A stretch of DNA of 33,509 bases from Arthrobacter sp. H20 (GTDB taxonomy: Bacteria; Actinomycetota; Actinomycetes; Actinomycetales; Micrococcaceae): positions 1 through 33,509 of the forward strand of contig NZ_KI914759.1 of assembly GCF_000520515.1 (NCBI RefSeq), given 5' to 3'. The stretch's first letter is position 1, and every line of letters begins with the position of its first letter. The notes beneath the pieces are model-generated. The model did not search any database. It saw nothing but the letters and a program-made list of their open reading frames with translations, and was not told the origin of the DNA. Positions 1 to 9,788 of the stretch are shown here, piece by piece. Made by a program: the position numbers and the translations under genes.

Positions 1-44
1 GGAACCCAGACGGACCTTAGGGAACCCAGACGGACCTTAGGGAA
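1..44. repeat. Two-copy 20-bp tandem repeat at the 3' end of map
   Basis: Two identical 20-bp copies of GGAACCCAGACGGACCTTAG lie head to tail (1-20 and 21-40), followed by the first four bases of a third. On the minus strand the map stop codon TAA (39-37) lies inside the second copy, so the repeat makes the map 3' flank and duplicates the stop-codon context. No hairpin is evident. It sits on the window edge, so more copies could lie outside, and an assembly artefact cannot be excluded. Confidence 0.85.
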
Positions 45-861
45 GGGGCACGGGAGTGACACCGAGGGGTTCCAGCCTGGATGCTCCCCCGTCTTCGGCA
101 CTGAGGACCCAGATACCGCCGGGGTGCACCGCTACTGTGTGCTCCCATTGACAGGAGCGTTTGCCATCGGTGGTGACCACCGTCCAGTCGTCGTCGAGCA
201 GGGTGGTCTCAAGATCGCCCAGCACCAGCATGGGCTCGATCGCCAGGCAGAGCCCTGATCGTATCTTGGGGCCGCGGTGCCCGCTCCTGTAGTTGAGGAC
301 GTCAGGGGGTTGATGCATCTGAGTCCCAATCCCATGTCCAACATAATCCTGCAGGATGCCAAGTGGCGAGCCTTCAAGGCCTGATACGTAATCATCGATC
401 GCATTGCCGACGTCGCCGACATGGCGTCCGCCTGACAGTGCTGCGATGCCGTGCCACATGGCTGTTTCGGTGGCGTCAGAAAGTCGTTGGTCCTCAGGCC
501 GCGCCTGTCCGACAATTACTGATCGGGCCGAGTCTGAGTGCCAGCCGTCCACTATCGCTCCGCCGTCGATGGAGAGGATATCCCCATCCTGTAGCACGTA
601 ATCACCTGGGATGCCGTGCACCACCTCGTGGTTGACCGAGGCGCAGATCGATGCGGGGAAACCGTGGTAACCCAGGAAGTTCGACGTCGCACCCGAGGCC
701 TTCAGCACCCCTTCGAACACGGAGTTGAGCTCGAGGGTAGTGACTCCCACTCTGGCCGCCCCGACAGCCTCGTCCAGAGCCGCAGAGAGAATCAGCCCAG
801 CCTTGCGCATCGTGCGGATTTGCTGGTCTTTCTTGTACTCGACCTTTGACTGGCTGAACAT
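37..861 (-). CDS. map: Type I methionine aminopeptidase
   Basis: This enzyme removes the initiator methionine from new proteins in the cytosol. The 274-residue product is complete and of normal family length. The five metal ligands of the family are in place: D99 and D110 (in the DGDILSIDGG to HSDSARS stretch), H176 (in GHGIG), E209 (in AIEPM) and E240 (in WEHTVAV). H82 in VHGIPGDY matches the substrate-binding histidine. The ATG at 861 lies 7 bp after the adk stop, so it is the third gene of a secY-adk-map transcript, the usual actinobacterial order with infA expected next, outside the window. The stop codon lies inside a 20-bp tandem repeat. Confidence 0.97.
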   Translation of the reverse strand: MFSQSKVEYKKDQQIRTMRKAGLILSAALDEAVGAARVGVTTLELNSVFEGVLKASGATSNFLGYHGFPASICASVNHEVVHGIPGDYVLQDGDILSIDGGAIVDGWHSDSARSVIVGQARPEDQRLSDATETAMWHGIAALSGGRHVGDVGNAIDDYVSGLEGSPLGILQDYVGHGIGTQMHQPPDVLNYRSGHRGPKIRSGLCLAIEPMLVLGDLETTLLDDDWTVVTTDGKRSCQWEHTVAVHPGGIWVLSAEDGGASRLEPLGVTPVPLP

Positions 862-868
862 CCTCGAC

Positions 869-1437
869 CTACCGTGAACCGTTCAGCGCGCTGACAACGC
901 GCTCGGTGACCGTGTCGATGGCTCCGATACCGTCGACACGTTTGACTATCCCGCGCCCTTCGTACTGCGAGACGACGCCCTCGGTCTGCTCGTGGTAAAG
1001 GTCGAGCCGGTGGCGGATCACTGTGTCATTGTCATCGCTGCGGCCGTCGAGCTCAGCGCGACCGGTCAACCGGCGGACCAGCTCCTCGTCCGGAGCGGTC
1101 AACTGAAGGACAGCATCGAGTGGGAGTTTGTTTTCCGAAAGGATGTCATCGAGCTCAACGACCTGAGCCGCGGTGCGTGGGTACCCGTCGAGAAGGAACC
1201 CCTCGCGCACGTCATCCTCCTTGAGCCGATCCCGCACCATCGAATTCGTGACGCTATCCGGAACGAAGTCCCCGGCGTCCATGTACTTCTTGGCTTCCAG
1301 CCCCAGAGGGGTCTTGCGCTTCACGTTGTCCCGGAAGATGTCCCCGGTGGAGATTGCTACGACGCCCAGTCGCTCGGAGATCCGCGCGGCCTGCGTGCCT
1401 TTGCCGGATCCGGGAGGACCGATTATGAGCATGCGTG

Positions 1438-1441
<4 letters not shown>
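869..1441 (-). CDS. adk: Adenylate kinase (short-lid form)
   Basis: Adenylate kinase interconverts ATP plus AMP with two ADP in the cytosol. The P-loop GPPGSGKGT is at residues 8-16, followed by STGDIFRD (AMP site) and the DGYPRT motif of the NMP-kinase family. The product is 190 residues and the lid segment after LTGRAE is short, without zinc cysteines, which fits the short-type bacterial enzyme common in Actinobacteria. Its ATG overlaps the secY stop by 4 bp (ATGA), which suggests translational coupling. The product ends 7 bp before map. Identification is secure. Confidence 0.97.
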
Positions 1442-2751
<1,310 letters not shown>

Positions 2752-2796
2752 GCGTCCTCCTGAAGGTCTTGGTGTCCATCGCGGACAGATACACAA

Positions 2797-2815
2797 CAAC
2801 CGAGTCTAACGGTTG
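2797..2815. promoter_or_regulatory. Short inverted repeat in the secY leader
   Basis: CAACCG (2797-2802) and CGGTTG (2810-2815) form a perfect 6-bp inverted repeat around a 7-base centre, about 46 bp upstream of the secY TTG start and downstream of the rplO terminator. It could be a small hairpin in the secY leader or an operator. Function is unknown and the match may be chance. Confidence 0.3.
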
Positions 2816-2864
2816 AAACCCGGTGTCTCGGACCCGGGGTCGGCTAGGTAAGCCTACTAGGCCA

Positions 2865-2909
2865 TAAAAAAACTCTTGGTGGACCGGAATGTTCCGGCCC
2901 ACCAAGAGT
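2865..2909 (-). terminator. Strong intrinsic terminator after rplO
   Basis: On the minus strand an 18-nt arm pairs with its partner through an 11-bp outer stem (2872-2882 with 2899-2909), one A/C mismatch and a 6-bp inner stem CCGGAA/TTCCGG, closed by a 2-nt loop. Seven A residues on the plus strand (2866-2872) give a U-tract right after the stem in the RNA. This is a textbook factor-independent terminator, 37 bp after the rplO stop, and marks the end of the spc operon. Confidence 0.93.
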
Positions 2910-2945
2910 CTAGTTGCTAGATCGGGTAGATCACAGCGGCTCTGC

Positions 2946-3437
2946 CTAGAGTCCGGTAACCGAACCGCCGGCTGCAGCGATCTTCTCTGCAGCGCTGGCC
3001 GAGTAGGCGTGGACTGTGACATCGACCTTGACGGTGATATCGCCGGTCCCCAGTACCTTCACAGGCTGGTTCTTGCGAACCGCGCCGTTGGCTACCAGGC
3101 TCTCGACCGATACCTCGCCACCGTTCGGGTAGAGTTCCGAGATCTTGTCCAGGTTGACTACCTGGAACTCGACCCGGAAAGGGTTCTTGAAGCCGCGCAG
3201 TTTAGGTAGGCGCATGTGCAGGGGAAGCTGTCCGCCTGCGAAGCCTGCCTTGACCTGGTAACGGGCCTTGGTTCCCTTCATGCCGCGTCCGGCGGTCTTA
3301 CCCTTGGAGCCTTCGCCACGGCCCACACGGGTCTTGGCGGTCTTAGCTCCGGGGGCGGGACGCAGGTGGTGGACCTTGAGCGCGTGAACGCGCTCAGTGC
3401 CCGGTTCTGTGGCTGTCGCCACTTTTTTCTCTGCCAT
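2946..3437 (-). CDS. rplO: 50S ribosomal protein L15
   Basis: L15 is a late-assembly protein of the large ribosomal subunit. The 163-residue product shows the glycine- and lysine-rich start [21 protein letters not shown], then [17 protein letters not shown] and the GFEGGQ-like segment [21 protein letters not shown], all family hallmarks. A short N-terminal extension ([19 protein letters not shown]) precedes the conserved core. Its ATG overlaps the rpmD stop (TAATG), so translation is probably coupled. It is the last gene of the spc operon, with an intrinsic terminator just downstream. Confidence 0.97.
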   Translation of the reverse strand: MAEKKVATATEPGTERVHALKVHHLRPAPGAKTAKTRVGRGEGSKGKTAGRGMKGTKARYQVKAGFAGGQLPLHMRLPKLRGFKNPFRVEFQVVNLDKISELYPNGGEVSVESLVANGAVRKNQPVKVLGTGDITVKVDVTVHAYSASAAEKIAAAGGSVTGL

Positions 3438-3649
3438 TAGTTGGCCTCCTCAACCTTCACGAGGTGCGGAACCGTGTTGACCATGCCAACGGTGACGGCG
3501 TCGGCGGTGCGGACAACTGTGTGTCCTATCCGCTTGAGGCCGAGAGACCGCAGCGTGTCGCGCTGGTTCTGCTTGCCGCCAATGGCGGACTTGATTTGGG
3601 TGATTTCAAGCTTCGCTGAGCTTACTAACACGCGCTTGGGAGTCGCCAT
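3437..3649 (-). CDS. rpmD: 50S ribosomal protein L30
   Basis: L30 is a small protein of the large ribosomal subunit. The 70-residue product contains the family pattern [28 protein letters not shown], which corresponds to the conserved IG.....R.TL..LGL.. core. It lies between rpsE and rplO, its standard position, and overlaps both neighbours by one base in TAATG junctions, so the three genes are very tightly packed. Confidence 0.96.
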   Translation of the reverse strand: MATPKRVLVSSAKLEITQIKSAIGGKQNQRDTLRSLGLKRIGHTVVRTADAVTVGMVNTVPHLVKVEEAN

Positions 3650-4398
3650 TACGCACCTGCCTTTTGTTCCTGCATTGCGCGCAGCATCGACGAGGAAGCA
3701 ACCTGGTCCAGGGGCAACCCACGACGGGCGGCTACTGCCTGAGGCTCTTCCAGTCGCTTCAGCGCGTCAACAGTTGCGTGAACAATGTTGATGGCGTTCG
3801 AAGAACCGAGTGATTTGGACAGCACGTCGTGAATACCGACGCATTCCAGCACAGCACGCACCGGACCACCGGCGATAACACCGGTACCTGGGGAGGCTGG
3901 GCGGAGCAGGACGACGCCTGCTGCCGCTTCACCCTGAACCAGGTGAGGAACCGTGCCACCGATGCGTGGGACCTTGAAGAAGGTCTTCTTGGCCTCTTCA
4001 ACGCCCTTGGCGATAGCTGACGGAACTTCCTTGGCCTTGCCGTAACCGACGCCGACCATGCCGTTACCGTCACCGACGACAACCAGGGCGGTGAAGCTGA
4101 AGCGACGCCCACCCTTGACTACCTTCGATACGCGGTTGATGGCTACGACGCGCTCAACAAACTTCTCTTTGTCGTCGCCACGGCCACCATCGCGGCCACC
4201 ACGGCCACCATCGCGACCGCCACGACCGCCGTCACGGCCACCGGCGCCGCTGTTGCGGCCACCGCGTTCTCCACGGGCACCGCCCTTGCGGTCGTCGGCT
4301 ACTGCCGTTGCGGGTGCCTCTGTAGCCGGAGCTGCAGCAGCAGGCTGTTCAGTACCTGTACTCAATTCAGGTTCCTTTGCATTGGTTTCCTCGGTCAC
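3649..4398 (-). CDS. rpsE: 30S ribosomal protein S5 with RG-rich N-terminal extension
   Basis: S5 helps decoding accuracy in the small subunit. The conserved core starts near residue 79 ([24 protein letters not shown]) and runs through [13 protein letters not shown] and [20 protein letters not shown] to the C-terminus. Before it is a 78-residue extension: an acidic and Ala/Pro-rich stretch followed by three perfect GGRDGGR heptads at residues 53-73. Total length is 249, against about 166 in E. coli. The start is GTG at 4398, which forms a GTGA overlap with the rplR stop. Extensions of this kind are common in Micrococcaceae S5. The role of the RG repeats is unknown; RNA binding is an inference. 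Confidence 0.97.
   Translation of the reverse strand: MTEETNAKEPELSTGTEQPAAAAPATEAPATAVADDRKGGARGERGGRNSGAGGRDGGRGGRDGGRGGRDGGRGDDKEKFVERVVAINRVSKVVKGGRRFSFTALVVVGDGNGMVGVGYGKAKEVPSAIAKGVEEAKKTFFKVPRIGGTVPHLVQGEAAAGVVLLRPASPGTGVIAGGPVRAVLECVGIHDVLSKSLGSSNAINIVHATVDALKRLEEPQAVAARRGLPLDQVASSSMLRAMQEQKAGA
4180..4242 (-). repeat. Three 21-bp in-frame repeats in rpsE coding GGRDGGR
   Basis: Residues 53-73 of S5 are three consecutive GGRDGGR heptads, each from 21 bp. The protein copies are identical while the DNA copies differ at some third positions, so the repeat is an older duplication or is kept by selection on the protein. The count could vary between strains. Confidence 0.85.
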
Positions 4399-4778
4399 AG
4401 TGCCAACCCACCTTCGCGGGCGCCATCAGCGATGGCGGCGATGCGGCCGTGGTACTTGTTGCCGCCGCGGTCGAAGACAACTGCTTCGATTCCAGCGGCT
4501 TTGGCACGCTCTGCGACGAGGGTGCCCACGCGCTTGGCCTTGGCGGTCTTATCACCGTCGAATGCGCGAAGATCGGCTTCGAGGGTGGATGCCGAAGCAA
4601 CAGTGACACCTAGTCCGTCGTCGACAACCTGAACGAACACGTGGCGTGCAGACCGGTTGACTACCAGACGCGGACGGACCGCGGTTCCGGTGATGCGCTT
4701 ACGCACACGGAGATGGCGGCGACCGCGCTGTGCGGACTTGCTCTTGGAGCTTCGCTTCTTATTAATGCTGATAGCCAT
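4395..4778 (-). CDS. rplR: 50S ribosomal protein L18
   Basis: L18 binds 5S rRNA in the central protuberance of the large subunit, with L5. The 127-residue product has the basic N-terminus [21 protein letters not shown], the [20 protein letters not shown] strand region, and the C-terminal [24 protein letters not shown] signature. The ATG at 4778 lies 2 bp after the rplF stop, and the gene overlaps rpsE by 4 bp. Confidence 0.97.
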   Translation of the reverse strand: MAISINKKRSSKSKSAQRGRRHLRVRKRITGTAVRPRLVVNRSARHVFVQVVDDGLGVTVASASTLEADLRAFDGDKTAKAKRVGTLVAERAKAAGIEAVVFDRGGNKYHGRIAAIADGAREGGLAL

Positions 4779-4780
4779 GA

Positions 4781-5317
4781 TTATTTACCAGACTTTCCGA
4801 CTTTACGGCGAACAACTTCGCCTGCGTAGCGCACGCCCTTGCCCTTGTAGGGGTCCGGCCTCCGCAACTTGCGGATGTTTGCGGCGACTTCGCCGACCTG
4901 CTGCTTGCTGATGCCGGAGACGGAAACCTTGGTAGGTCCCTCAACGGTCAATGTGATGCCCTCCGGCGCCTTGACGGCTACCGGGTGGCTGAAGCCCAGT
5001 GCGAACTCCAGATCGGAACCCTTTGCCTGCACGCGGTAACCGGTGCCGACAATCTCGAGGTTCTTCTTGTATCCGTCGGTGACACCGGTGATCATGTTGG
5101 AGATCAGCGTGCGTGTCAGGCCGTGGAGGGAACGCGACTCGCGCTCGTCGTTCGGCCTGGTGACGGACAGCGTGGTCTCGTCGAGTTCAACCAGGATCGG
5201 GCTGGGCACTGTGTGGCTCAGCTCGCCCTTGGCTCCCTTGACGGACACCAGGTTTCCGGTGATTTTTACCTCAACACCCGCGGGAACGGAGATGGGGAGA
5301 CGTCCAATACGTGACAT
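4781..5317 (-). CDS. rplF: 50S ribosomal protein L6
   Basis: L6 sits near the factor-binding region of the large subunit. The 178-residue product begins [17 protein letters not shown], carries the two repeated L6 domains, and ends with the [25 protein letters not shown] signature. The length equals the usual family length. It lies between rpsH (24 bp upstream) and rplR (2 bp downstream) in standard spc order. Confidence 0.98.
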   Translation of the reverse strand: MSRIGRLPISVPAGVEVKITGNLVSVKGAKGELSHTVPSPILVELDETTLSVTRPNDERESRSLHGLTRTLISNMITGVTDGYKKNLEIVGTGYRVQAKGSDLEFALGFSHPVAVKAPEGITLTVEGPTKVSVSGISKQQVGEVAANIRKLRRPDPYKGKGVRYAGEVVRRKVGKSGK

Positions 5318-5341
5318 GTGTTTACTCCTTCTCTGTTCCGG

Positions 5342-5740
5342 CTACCAGACGTAGGCGAGGACTTCCCCACCCACACCCTTCTTGGATGCCTGACGGTCTG
5401 TCAGCAGTCCGGAGGACGTGGACAGGATTGCGATGCCAAGTCCGCCCAGCACGTGGGGCAGGTTGGTCGACTTCGCGTAGACGCGCAGCCCCGGCTTGGA
5501 GATGCGGCGGATGCCGGCGATTGAACGCTGGCGCTCAGGGCCGAACTTGAGGTCGATGGTCAGCTTCTTGCCAACCTCCGCTTCCTCTTCCTTCCAGCCC
5601 GCGATATAGCCTTCAGCCTTCAGGATGTCGGCGACGCGAGCTTTGAGCTTGCTATATGGCATGCTCACGGTGTCGTGGTATGCGGAGTTTGCATTGCGCA
5701 GACGTGTCAGCATGTCTGCCACAGGATCTGTCATTGTCAT
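5342..5740 (-). CDS. rpsH: 30S ribosomal protein S8
   Basis: S8 is a primary 16S rRNA binding protein and, in E. coli, the translational repressor of the spc operon. The 132-residue product begins [23 protein letters not shown] and ends with the [24 protein letters not shown] and [10 protein letters not shown] segments typical of S8. A second ATG lies 6 bp inside (5734); I keep the outer one. A 99-bp spacer separates it from rplE, large for this operon, and S14 is not encoded there. Confidence 0.97.
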   Translation of the reverse strand: MTMTDPVADMLTRLRNANSAYHDTVSMPYSKLKARVADILKAEGYIAGWKEEEAEVGKKLTIDLKFGPERQRSIAGIRRISKPGLRVYAKSTNLPHVLGGLGIAILSTSSGLLTDRQASKKGVGGEVLAYVW

Positions 5741-5839
5741 GTGGGCTCTTGCCCTTCCTCGTAACGGTTTCCGGGGCCCGGTCTAGGGTCGTGGACTTGC
5801 GTCCTACCCTGCCCGGTGCGGACCTGGAACGTAGTTAGA
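5741..5839 (-). promoter_or_regulatory. Structured spacer between rplE and rpsH (no S14 gene)
   Basis: Read on the minus strand this 99-bp spacer contains a GGAC-GCAA-GTCC hairpin (5793-5804) with a GNRA-type tetraloop. It continues through a 1-by-3 internal loop into AGGGT/ACCCT (5785-5789 with 5806-5810). GC-rich flanks CCGGGC and GGGCCCCGG can extend or rearrange the fold. Many bacteria have rpsN or rpsZ here. No CxxC zinc motif or S14-like reading frame is present. A regulatory or processing role is inference. Confidence 0.5.
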
Positions 5840-6415
5840 TTAATCTTCGGATTTGAACGGGAAGCCGAGCGCTTTGAGCAGTGCACGGCCTTCGTCGTCG
5901 GTCTTTGCGGTGGTGACAACTGTGATGTCCATGCCACGTACGCGGTCGATCTTGTCCTGGTCGATCTCGTGGAACATTGACTGTTCGGTGAGTCCGAAGG
6001 TGTAGTTGCCGTTGCCGTCGAACTGGCGGCCGCTGAGGCCGCGAAAGTCACGGATACGGGGCAGCGCCAGCGATACCAGGCGGTCAACAAATTCCCACAT
6101 ACGGTCGCCACGAAGCGTTGCGTGGCAGCCGATGGGCATGCCTTCGCGCAGCTTGAACTGTGCGATCGACTTGCGTGCCTTGGTGACCTGGGGCTTCTGA
6201 CCGGTGATCTGAGTCATGTCCCGGACGGCACCGTCAATGAGCTTGGAGTCCTTGGCGGCATCTCCAACACCCATGTTCACAACCACCTTCACAAGGCGTG
6301 GAACCTGGTTGACGTTGGTGTAACCGAATTCTTCCTGCAGTCCTGACTTGATTTCAGCGGCGTAGCGCGTCTTCAGGCGCGGGGAGATCTTTGTCTCTAC
6401 GGCTTCGGTAGTCAT
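5840..6415 (-). CDS. rplE: 50S ribosomal protein L5
   Basis: L5 binds 5S rRNA and contacts the P-site tRNA in the central protuberance. The 191-residue product carries [21 protein letters not shown], the [25 protein letters not shown] core, and the C-terminal [27 protein letters not shown] motif. The short N-terminal extension [18 protein letters not shown] is usual in this family of Actinobacteria. Its ATG overlaps the rplX stop by one base (TAATG). Confidence 0.98.
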   Translation of the reverse strand: MTTEAVETKISPRLKTRYAAEIKSGLQEEFGYTNVNQVPRLVKVVVNMGVGDAAKDSKLIDGAVRDMTQITGQKPQVTKARKSIAQFKLREGMPIGCHATLRGDRMWEFVDRLVSLALPRIRDFRGLSGRQFDGNGNYTFGLTEQSMFHEIDQDKIDRVRGMDITVVTTAKTDDEGRALLKALGFPFKSED

Positions 6416-6795
6416 TAGAGATCCTTCCCTGATGCCTTGGCGACGCGGATCCGGACCGTACGCTCTTTACCGTCTTTTTCGACGGTATCGATGCGGTAAC
6501 CGACGCGGGTCGGCTTGTTGGTCTCGGGGTCAACCACTGCAACGTTGCTGATATGGATGGGGGCTTCAATGACCTCGATACCGCCGGTCTTGGAGCCGCG
6601 CTGCGACTGGCCAACCTTGGTGTGGCGGGTGACGCGGTTGATTCCCTCGACGAGGACCCGGTTGTTTTCCCGGAATATCCTAAGGACCTTGCCCTGCTTG
6701 CCGCGGTCTCCGCCACGTTCCTGCTTGGCTCCGCTGATGACCTGAACCAGGTCACCCTTCTTGATCTTGAACTTCACTGTCTTGTTCGCTCCCAT
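6415..6795 (-). CDS. rplX: 50S ribosomal protein L24
   Basis: L24 starts assembly of the large subunit by binding the 5' part of 23S rRNA. The 126-residue product contains the KOW motif [27 protein letters not shown], then [24 protein letters not shown] and [20 protein letters not shown] nine-residue extension MGANKTVKF precedes the usual start. It is 3 bp after the rplN stop and overlaps rplE by one base. Confidence 0.97.
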   Translation of the reverse strand: MGANKTVKFKIKKGDLVQVISGAKQERGGDRGKQGKVLRIFRENNRVLVEGINRVTRHTKVGQSQRGSKTGGIEVIEAPIHISNVAVVDPETNKPTRVGYRIDTVEKDGKERTVRIRVAKASGKDL

Positions 6796-6798
6796 GGG

Positions 6799-7167
6799 TT
6801 AGAGCACCTCCGGCGCTAGCGAGATGATCTTCATGAAGCGCTTGTCGCGGAGTTCGCGACCAACGGGACCGAAGATACGCGTACCGCGTGGGTCGCCGTC
6901 TGTCTTCAAGATCACCGCAGCGTTCTCGTCAAACTTGATGTAGGAACCATCCGCGCGGCGGCGTTCCTTCTTGGTGCGGACGATAACCGCCTTGACGACG
7001 TCGCCCTTCTTTACGTTGCCGCCGGGAATTGCATCCTTGACGGTGGCGACGATCACGTCACCGATGCCTGCGTAGCGGCGTCCAGATCCACCGAGAACGC
7101 GGATAGTCAAGATTTCCTTGGCACCCGTGTTGTCGGCGACCTTAAGCCGCGACTCCTGCTGAATCAC
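6799..7167 (-). CDS. rplN: 50S ribosomal protein L14
   Basis: L14 lies at the subunit interface of the large subunit. The 122-residue product begins [27 protein letters not shown] and carries [25 protein letters not shown] and [28 protein letters not shown], all near-invariant in the family. It is the first gene of the spc operon, separated from rpsQ by 287 bp that include a hairpin, so it probably has its own promoter. Confidence 0.98.
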   Translation of the reverse strand: MIQQESRLKVADNTGAKEILTIRVLGGSGRRYAGIGDVIVATVKDAIPGGNVKKGDVVKAVIVRTKKERRRADGSYIKFDENAAVILKTDGDPRGTRIFGPVGRELRDKRFMKIISLAPEVL

Positions 7168-7379
7168 TTATTACTCCTGTCGTCGCGCTGGTTCTCTCTA
7201 CGAGCCTTGCGGAACGGATATGGGTTGACCCCGTAATACTGGTCCTCAGCCTGCGCGGGCGCGGAAACGCCAACGCAAAATGCTGAACAAGATTATCGGG
7301 CTTTTGTCTCAATCGCCGGTGTGAAAGCTCATACCTCTAACCCACCGGACAGACAAGATTTTCATCTTATCGCGAAAGC
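7168..7379 (-). promoter_or_regulatory. Leader/promoter region of the spc operon
   Basis: This gap between the hairpin after rpsQ and the rplN start shows no credible gene. On the minus strand a GATAAT hexamer (7297-7292) resembles a -10 box, but no good -35 lies 16-18 bp upstream, so the promoter is not resolved. An ORF at 7309-7491 on the same strand overlaps the rpsQ end and the hairpin and looks spurious. Confidence 0.35.
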
Positions 7380-7421
7380 GCCCCGGACGCGAAATCGCTA
7401 CTGCGATATCACGTCCGGGGC
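7380..7421 (-). terminator. Hairpin after rpsQ, likely S10 operon terminator
   Basis: GCCCCGGACG (7380-7389) pairs perfectly with CGTCCGGGGC (7412-7421), and an inner ATCGC/GCGAT stem (7394-7398 with 7403-7407) closes on a four-base loop. It begins 33 bp after the rpsQ stop. The RNA after the stem has only a short UUUC, so it may be a weak or Rho-assisted terminator, or an mRNA end-stabilising structure. Confidence 0.6.
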
Positions 7422-7454
7422 CCAGTCGTATACTGCTGGTTCCCTTGCGGGAGA

Positions 7455-7748
7455 CTACTTGGCGCGCTCGATTACCTCGACCAGACGCCACCGCTTGGTA
7501 GCGGACACCGGGCGGGTCTCACTGATGAGAACGTGATCGCCGATGCCAGCGGTGTTCTCTTCGTCGTGGACCTTAACCTTGGTGCTCCGGCGAAGAACCT
7601 TGCCGTACAGCGCGTGCTTCACCCGGTCTTCAACCTGGACCGTGATGGTCTTCTCCATCTTGTCCGAGACTACGTAGCCACGACGGGTCTTACGGTAGCC
7701 GCGGGCACGATCATCCGACGTCGTTGCTTCACTGTTCTGTTCACTCAC
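7455..7748 (-). CDS. rpsQ: 30S ribosomal protein S17
   Basis: S17 is a primary 16S rRNA binding protein. The 97-residue product has the OB-fold sequence [59 protein letters not shown], matching the family from end to end, after a 17-residue polar N-terminal tail. The GTG start at 7748 overlaps the rpmC stop by 4 bp (GTGA). It is the last gene of the S10 operon. Confidence 0.97.
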   Translation of the reverse strand: MSEQNSEATTSDDRARGYRKTRRGYVVSDKMEKTITVQVEDRVKHALYGKVLRRSTKVKVHDEENTAGIGDHVLISETRPVSATKRWRLVEVIERAK

Positions 7749-8107
7749 TTGGCGTCCTCCTTAGAAGCCTCGGTGCCTGCAGGTGTGCCTGCATCAGGCG
7801 TGCCCGCATCCGGGGCGTCTTTGGTGGAGGCCTTCTTGGACTTCTTGGCCTTTTCAGGCTTTGCTTCCTCAACGGGAGCAACAAAGTCAGGCCGAATGCC
7901 GAGCTCACGCTCACGCATCACCGTGTATAGGCGTGCGATATCGCGCTTCACTGAGCGCAGCCGCCCGTGATTTTCCAACTGACCTGTAGCGGACTGGAAG
8001 CGAAGGTTGAACAACTCTTCCTTGCCCTTGCGGAGCTCCTCGACCAAGCGATCACGATCGAAGCCATCCAGCTGCTCGGAAGTCAATTCCTTTGAACCTA
8101 TAGCCAT
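7745..8107 (-). CDS. rpmC: 50S ribosomal protein L29 with long C-terminal tail
   Basis: L29 sits near the peptide exit tunnel and helps to dock trigger factor and SRP. The conserved part is residues 1-76, including [37 protein letters not shown] and [12 protein letters not shown] tail of about 44 residues rich in Lys, Ala, Pro and Asp follows, including [10 protein letters not shown] and a [10 protein letters not shown] duplication. Usual L29 is 60-80 residues, so 120 is long, though tails are known in Actinobacteria. The ATG at 8107 lies 2 bp after the rplP stop. Confidence 0.96.
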   Translation of the reverse strand: MAIGSKELTSEQLDGFDRDRLVEELRKGKEELFNLRFQSATGQLENHGRLRSVKRDIARLYTVMRERELGIRPDFVAPVEEAKPEKAKKSKKASTKDAPDAGTPDAGTPAGTEASKEDAK

Positions 8108-8109
8108 GT

Positions 8110-8526
8110 CTATTCACCACCCTCACGACGCACAATGCGTGCCTTCAACGGCAGCTTGTGGATTGCTAGGCGCAATGCTTCGCGGGCTACCTCTTCTGAT
8201 ACACCGGAGAGTTCGAAAAGAACCCGACCCGGCTTGACGTTGGATACCCACCATTCTGGTGAACCCTTACCGGAACCCATGCGGGTTTCGGCTGGCTTCT
8301 TGGTCAGTGGGCGGTCAGGATAAATGTTGATCCAGACCTTGCCGCCACGCTTGATGTGGCGGGTCATGGCAATACGTGCAGCTTCGATCTGACGGTTGGT
8401 GACGTAAGCCGGGCTCAGAGCCTGGATCCCCCACTCACCGAAGCTGACTTCAGTGCCACCGGTTGCAGCGCCGGAACGACCCGGGTGGTGCTGCTTACGG
8501 AACTTGACTCGACGTGGGATAAGCAT
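8110..8526 (-). CDS. rplP: 50S ribosomal protein L16
   Basis: L16 organises the A-site region of the large subunit. The 138-residue product starts [19 protein letters not shown] and has the signature [35 protein letters not shown]. Its length is normal. The ATG directly abuts the rpsC stop codon (TAA then ATG), in the usual rpsC-rplP-rpmC order. Confidence 0.98.
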   Translation of the reverse strand: MLIPRRVKFRKQHHPGRSGAATGGTEVSFGEWGIQALSPAYVTNRQIEAARIAMTRHIKRGGKVWINIYPDRPLTKKPAETRMGSGKGSPEWWVSNVKPGRVLFELSGVSEEVAREALRLAIHKLPLKARIVRREGGE

Positions 8527-9384
8527 TTAAGCCTGTCCTCCTTCCGCTGCTGCGGGAGCTGCAGCTTCAGCCGGTGCGGCAGTTGCCTGCGCCTCGGCGG
8601 GAGCGGAACCTGCCGGGTTACGACGACGACGGTCTGCACCGCGGTCACCGCCACGGTCGGCTCCGGCTGGGCCACGGCTCGGCCGGTCGCTTCCGCCGCC
8701 GCGTCCACGGGACGGTGCAGCTGCGGCCTGGGCCGCAAGCTCCTTGGCGGTGATGTCGCCCTTGTAGATCCAGACCTTCACGCCAATGCGGCCGAAGGTG
8801 GTCTTGGCTTCGAAGAAACCGTAGTCGATGTTCGCGCGGAGGGTGTGCAGGGGCACACGGCCTTCGCGGTAGAACTCCGAACGGCTCATTTCAGCACCAC
8901 CCAGACGACCGGAGCACTGGACACGAATGCCCTTGGCTCCAGCGCGCTGCGCAGACTGCATGGCCTTCTTCATCGCACGGCGGAATGCCACGCGTGAGGA
9001 GAGCTGCTCAGCAACGCCCTGGGCAACAAGCTGAGCTTCCATCTCGGGGTTCTTGACCTCGAGAATGTTCAGCTGAACCTGCTTGCCGGTGAGCTTCTCC
9101 AGCTCGCCGCGAATACGGTCTGCCTCAGCGCCGCGGCGGCCGATAACAATACCGGGGCGTGCGGTGTGGATATCCACACGGACACGGTCACGGGTGCGCT
9201 CGATCTCTACCTTGGCGATGCCGGCGCGGTCCATGCCCGTCGCCATGAGCTGACGGATCTTGATGTCCTCGCGGACATAGTCCTTGTACCGCTGACCGGG
9301 CTTGTTGCTGTCGGCGAACCAGTGCGAACGGTGGTCCGTGGTGATACCGAGCCTGAACCCATGCGGGTTTACTTTCTGTCCCAC
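8527..9384 (-). CDS. rpsC: 30S ribosomal protein S3 with RG/Ala-rich tail
   Basis: S3 forms part of the mRNA entry tunnel of the small subunit. The product begins [14 protein letters not shown] and carries the KH-domain segment [26 protein letters not shown], then [33 protein letters not shown]. The core ends near residue 217. About 68 residues follow, first RG-rich ([19 protein letters not shown]), then Ala/Pro/Glu-rich. Total length is 285 against 233 in E. coli. The start is GTG at 9384, overlapping the rplV stop (TAGTG). Confidence 0.97.
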   Translation of the reverse strand: MGQKVNPHGFRLGITTDHRSHWFADSNKPGQRYKDYVREDIKIRQLMATGMDRAGIAKVEIERTRDRVRVDIHTARPGIVIGRRGAEADRIRGELEKLTGKQVQLNILEVKNPEMEAQLVAQGVAEQLSSRVAFRRAMKKAMQSAQRAGAKGIRVQCSGRLGGAEMSRSEFYREGRVPLHTLRANIDYGFFEAKTTFGRIGVKVWIYKGDITAKELAAQAAAAPSRGRGGGSDRPSRGPAGADRGGDRGADRRRRNPAGSAPAEAQATAAPAEAAAPAAAEGGQA

Positions 9385-9749
9385 TAGCGGACCTGCGCTT
9401 TCTCAGGGGTGGCTACTACAACTGTGATGTGGCTAGTCCGCTTCAAAATGCGGAATGCACGGCCCTGGGCGCGCGGCCGGAACCGCTTCATCGTGGGGCC
9501 CTCATCAACAAATGCCTCGCTGATGAACAGGTTATCTTCGTCGAATGCGACGCCGTCCCGGTCCGCGAGGACCCGGGCGTTGGCGACGGCCGACTGTACT
9601 ACCTTGAATACCGGCTCTGAAGCTGCCTGTGGGGCGAACTTCAGTATTGCCAGAGCCTCATTCGTCTGCTTGCCACGAACCAGGTTGACGACGCGCCGGG
9701 CCTTCATAGGCGTGACACGCGAAAAACGCGCAACTGCCTTGGCTTCCAT
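9384..9749 (-). CDS. rplV: 50S ribosomal protein L22
   Basis: L22 lines the nascent peptide tunnel, where changes in its loop can give macrolide resistance. The 121-residue product shows [26 protein letters not shown], the tunnel hairpin region near [33 protein letters not shown], and normal length. It lies between rpsS (39 bp upstream) and rpsC in standard S10 order, with a purine-rich ribosome site (GAAGGAAAG) before the ATG at 9749. Confidence 0.98.
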   Translation of the reverse strand: MEAKAVARFSRVTPMKARRVVNLVRGKQTNEALAILKFAPQAASEPVFKVVQSAVANARVLADRDGVAFDEDNLFISEAFVDEGPTMKRFRPRAQGRAFRILKRTSHITVVVATPEKAQVR

Positions 9750-9788
9750 TGCTTTCCTTCTCTCGTCTTCTGCCGCTTCGAGCAGCGC

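Noticed and set aside
5741-5839. A remnant of an S14 gene between rplE and rpsH
   Set aside because: No frame shows the CxxC pairs or the GRPHG-like motif of S14, and the spacer is too short even for a full rpsZ.
7309-7491. A 60-codon minus-strand frame between rpsQ and rplN
   Set aside because: It overlaps the rpsQ end and the terminator-like hairpin, and has no ribosome site or family likeness.
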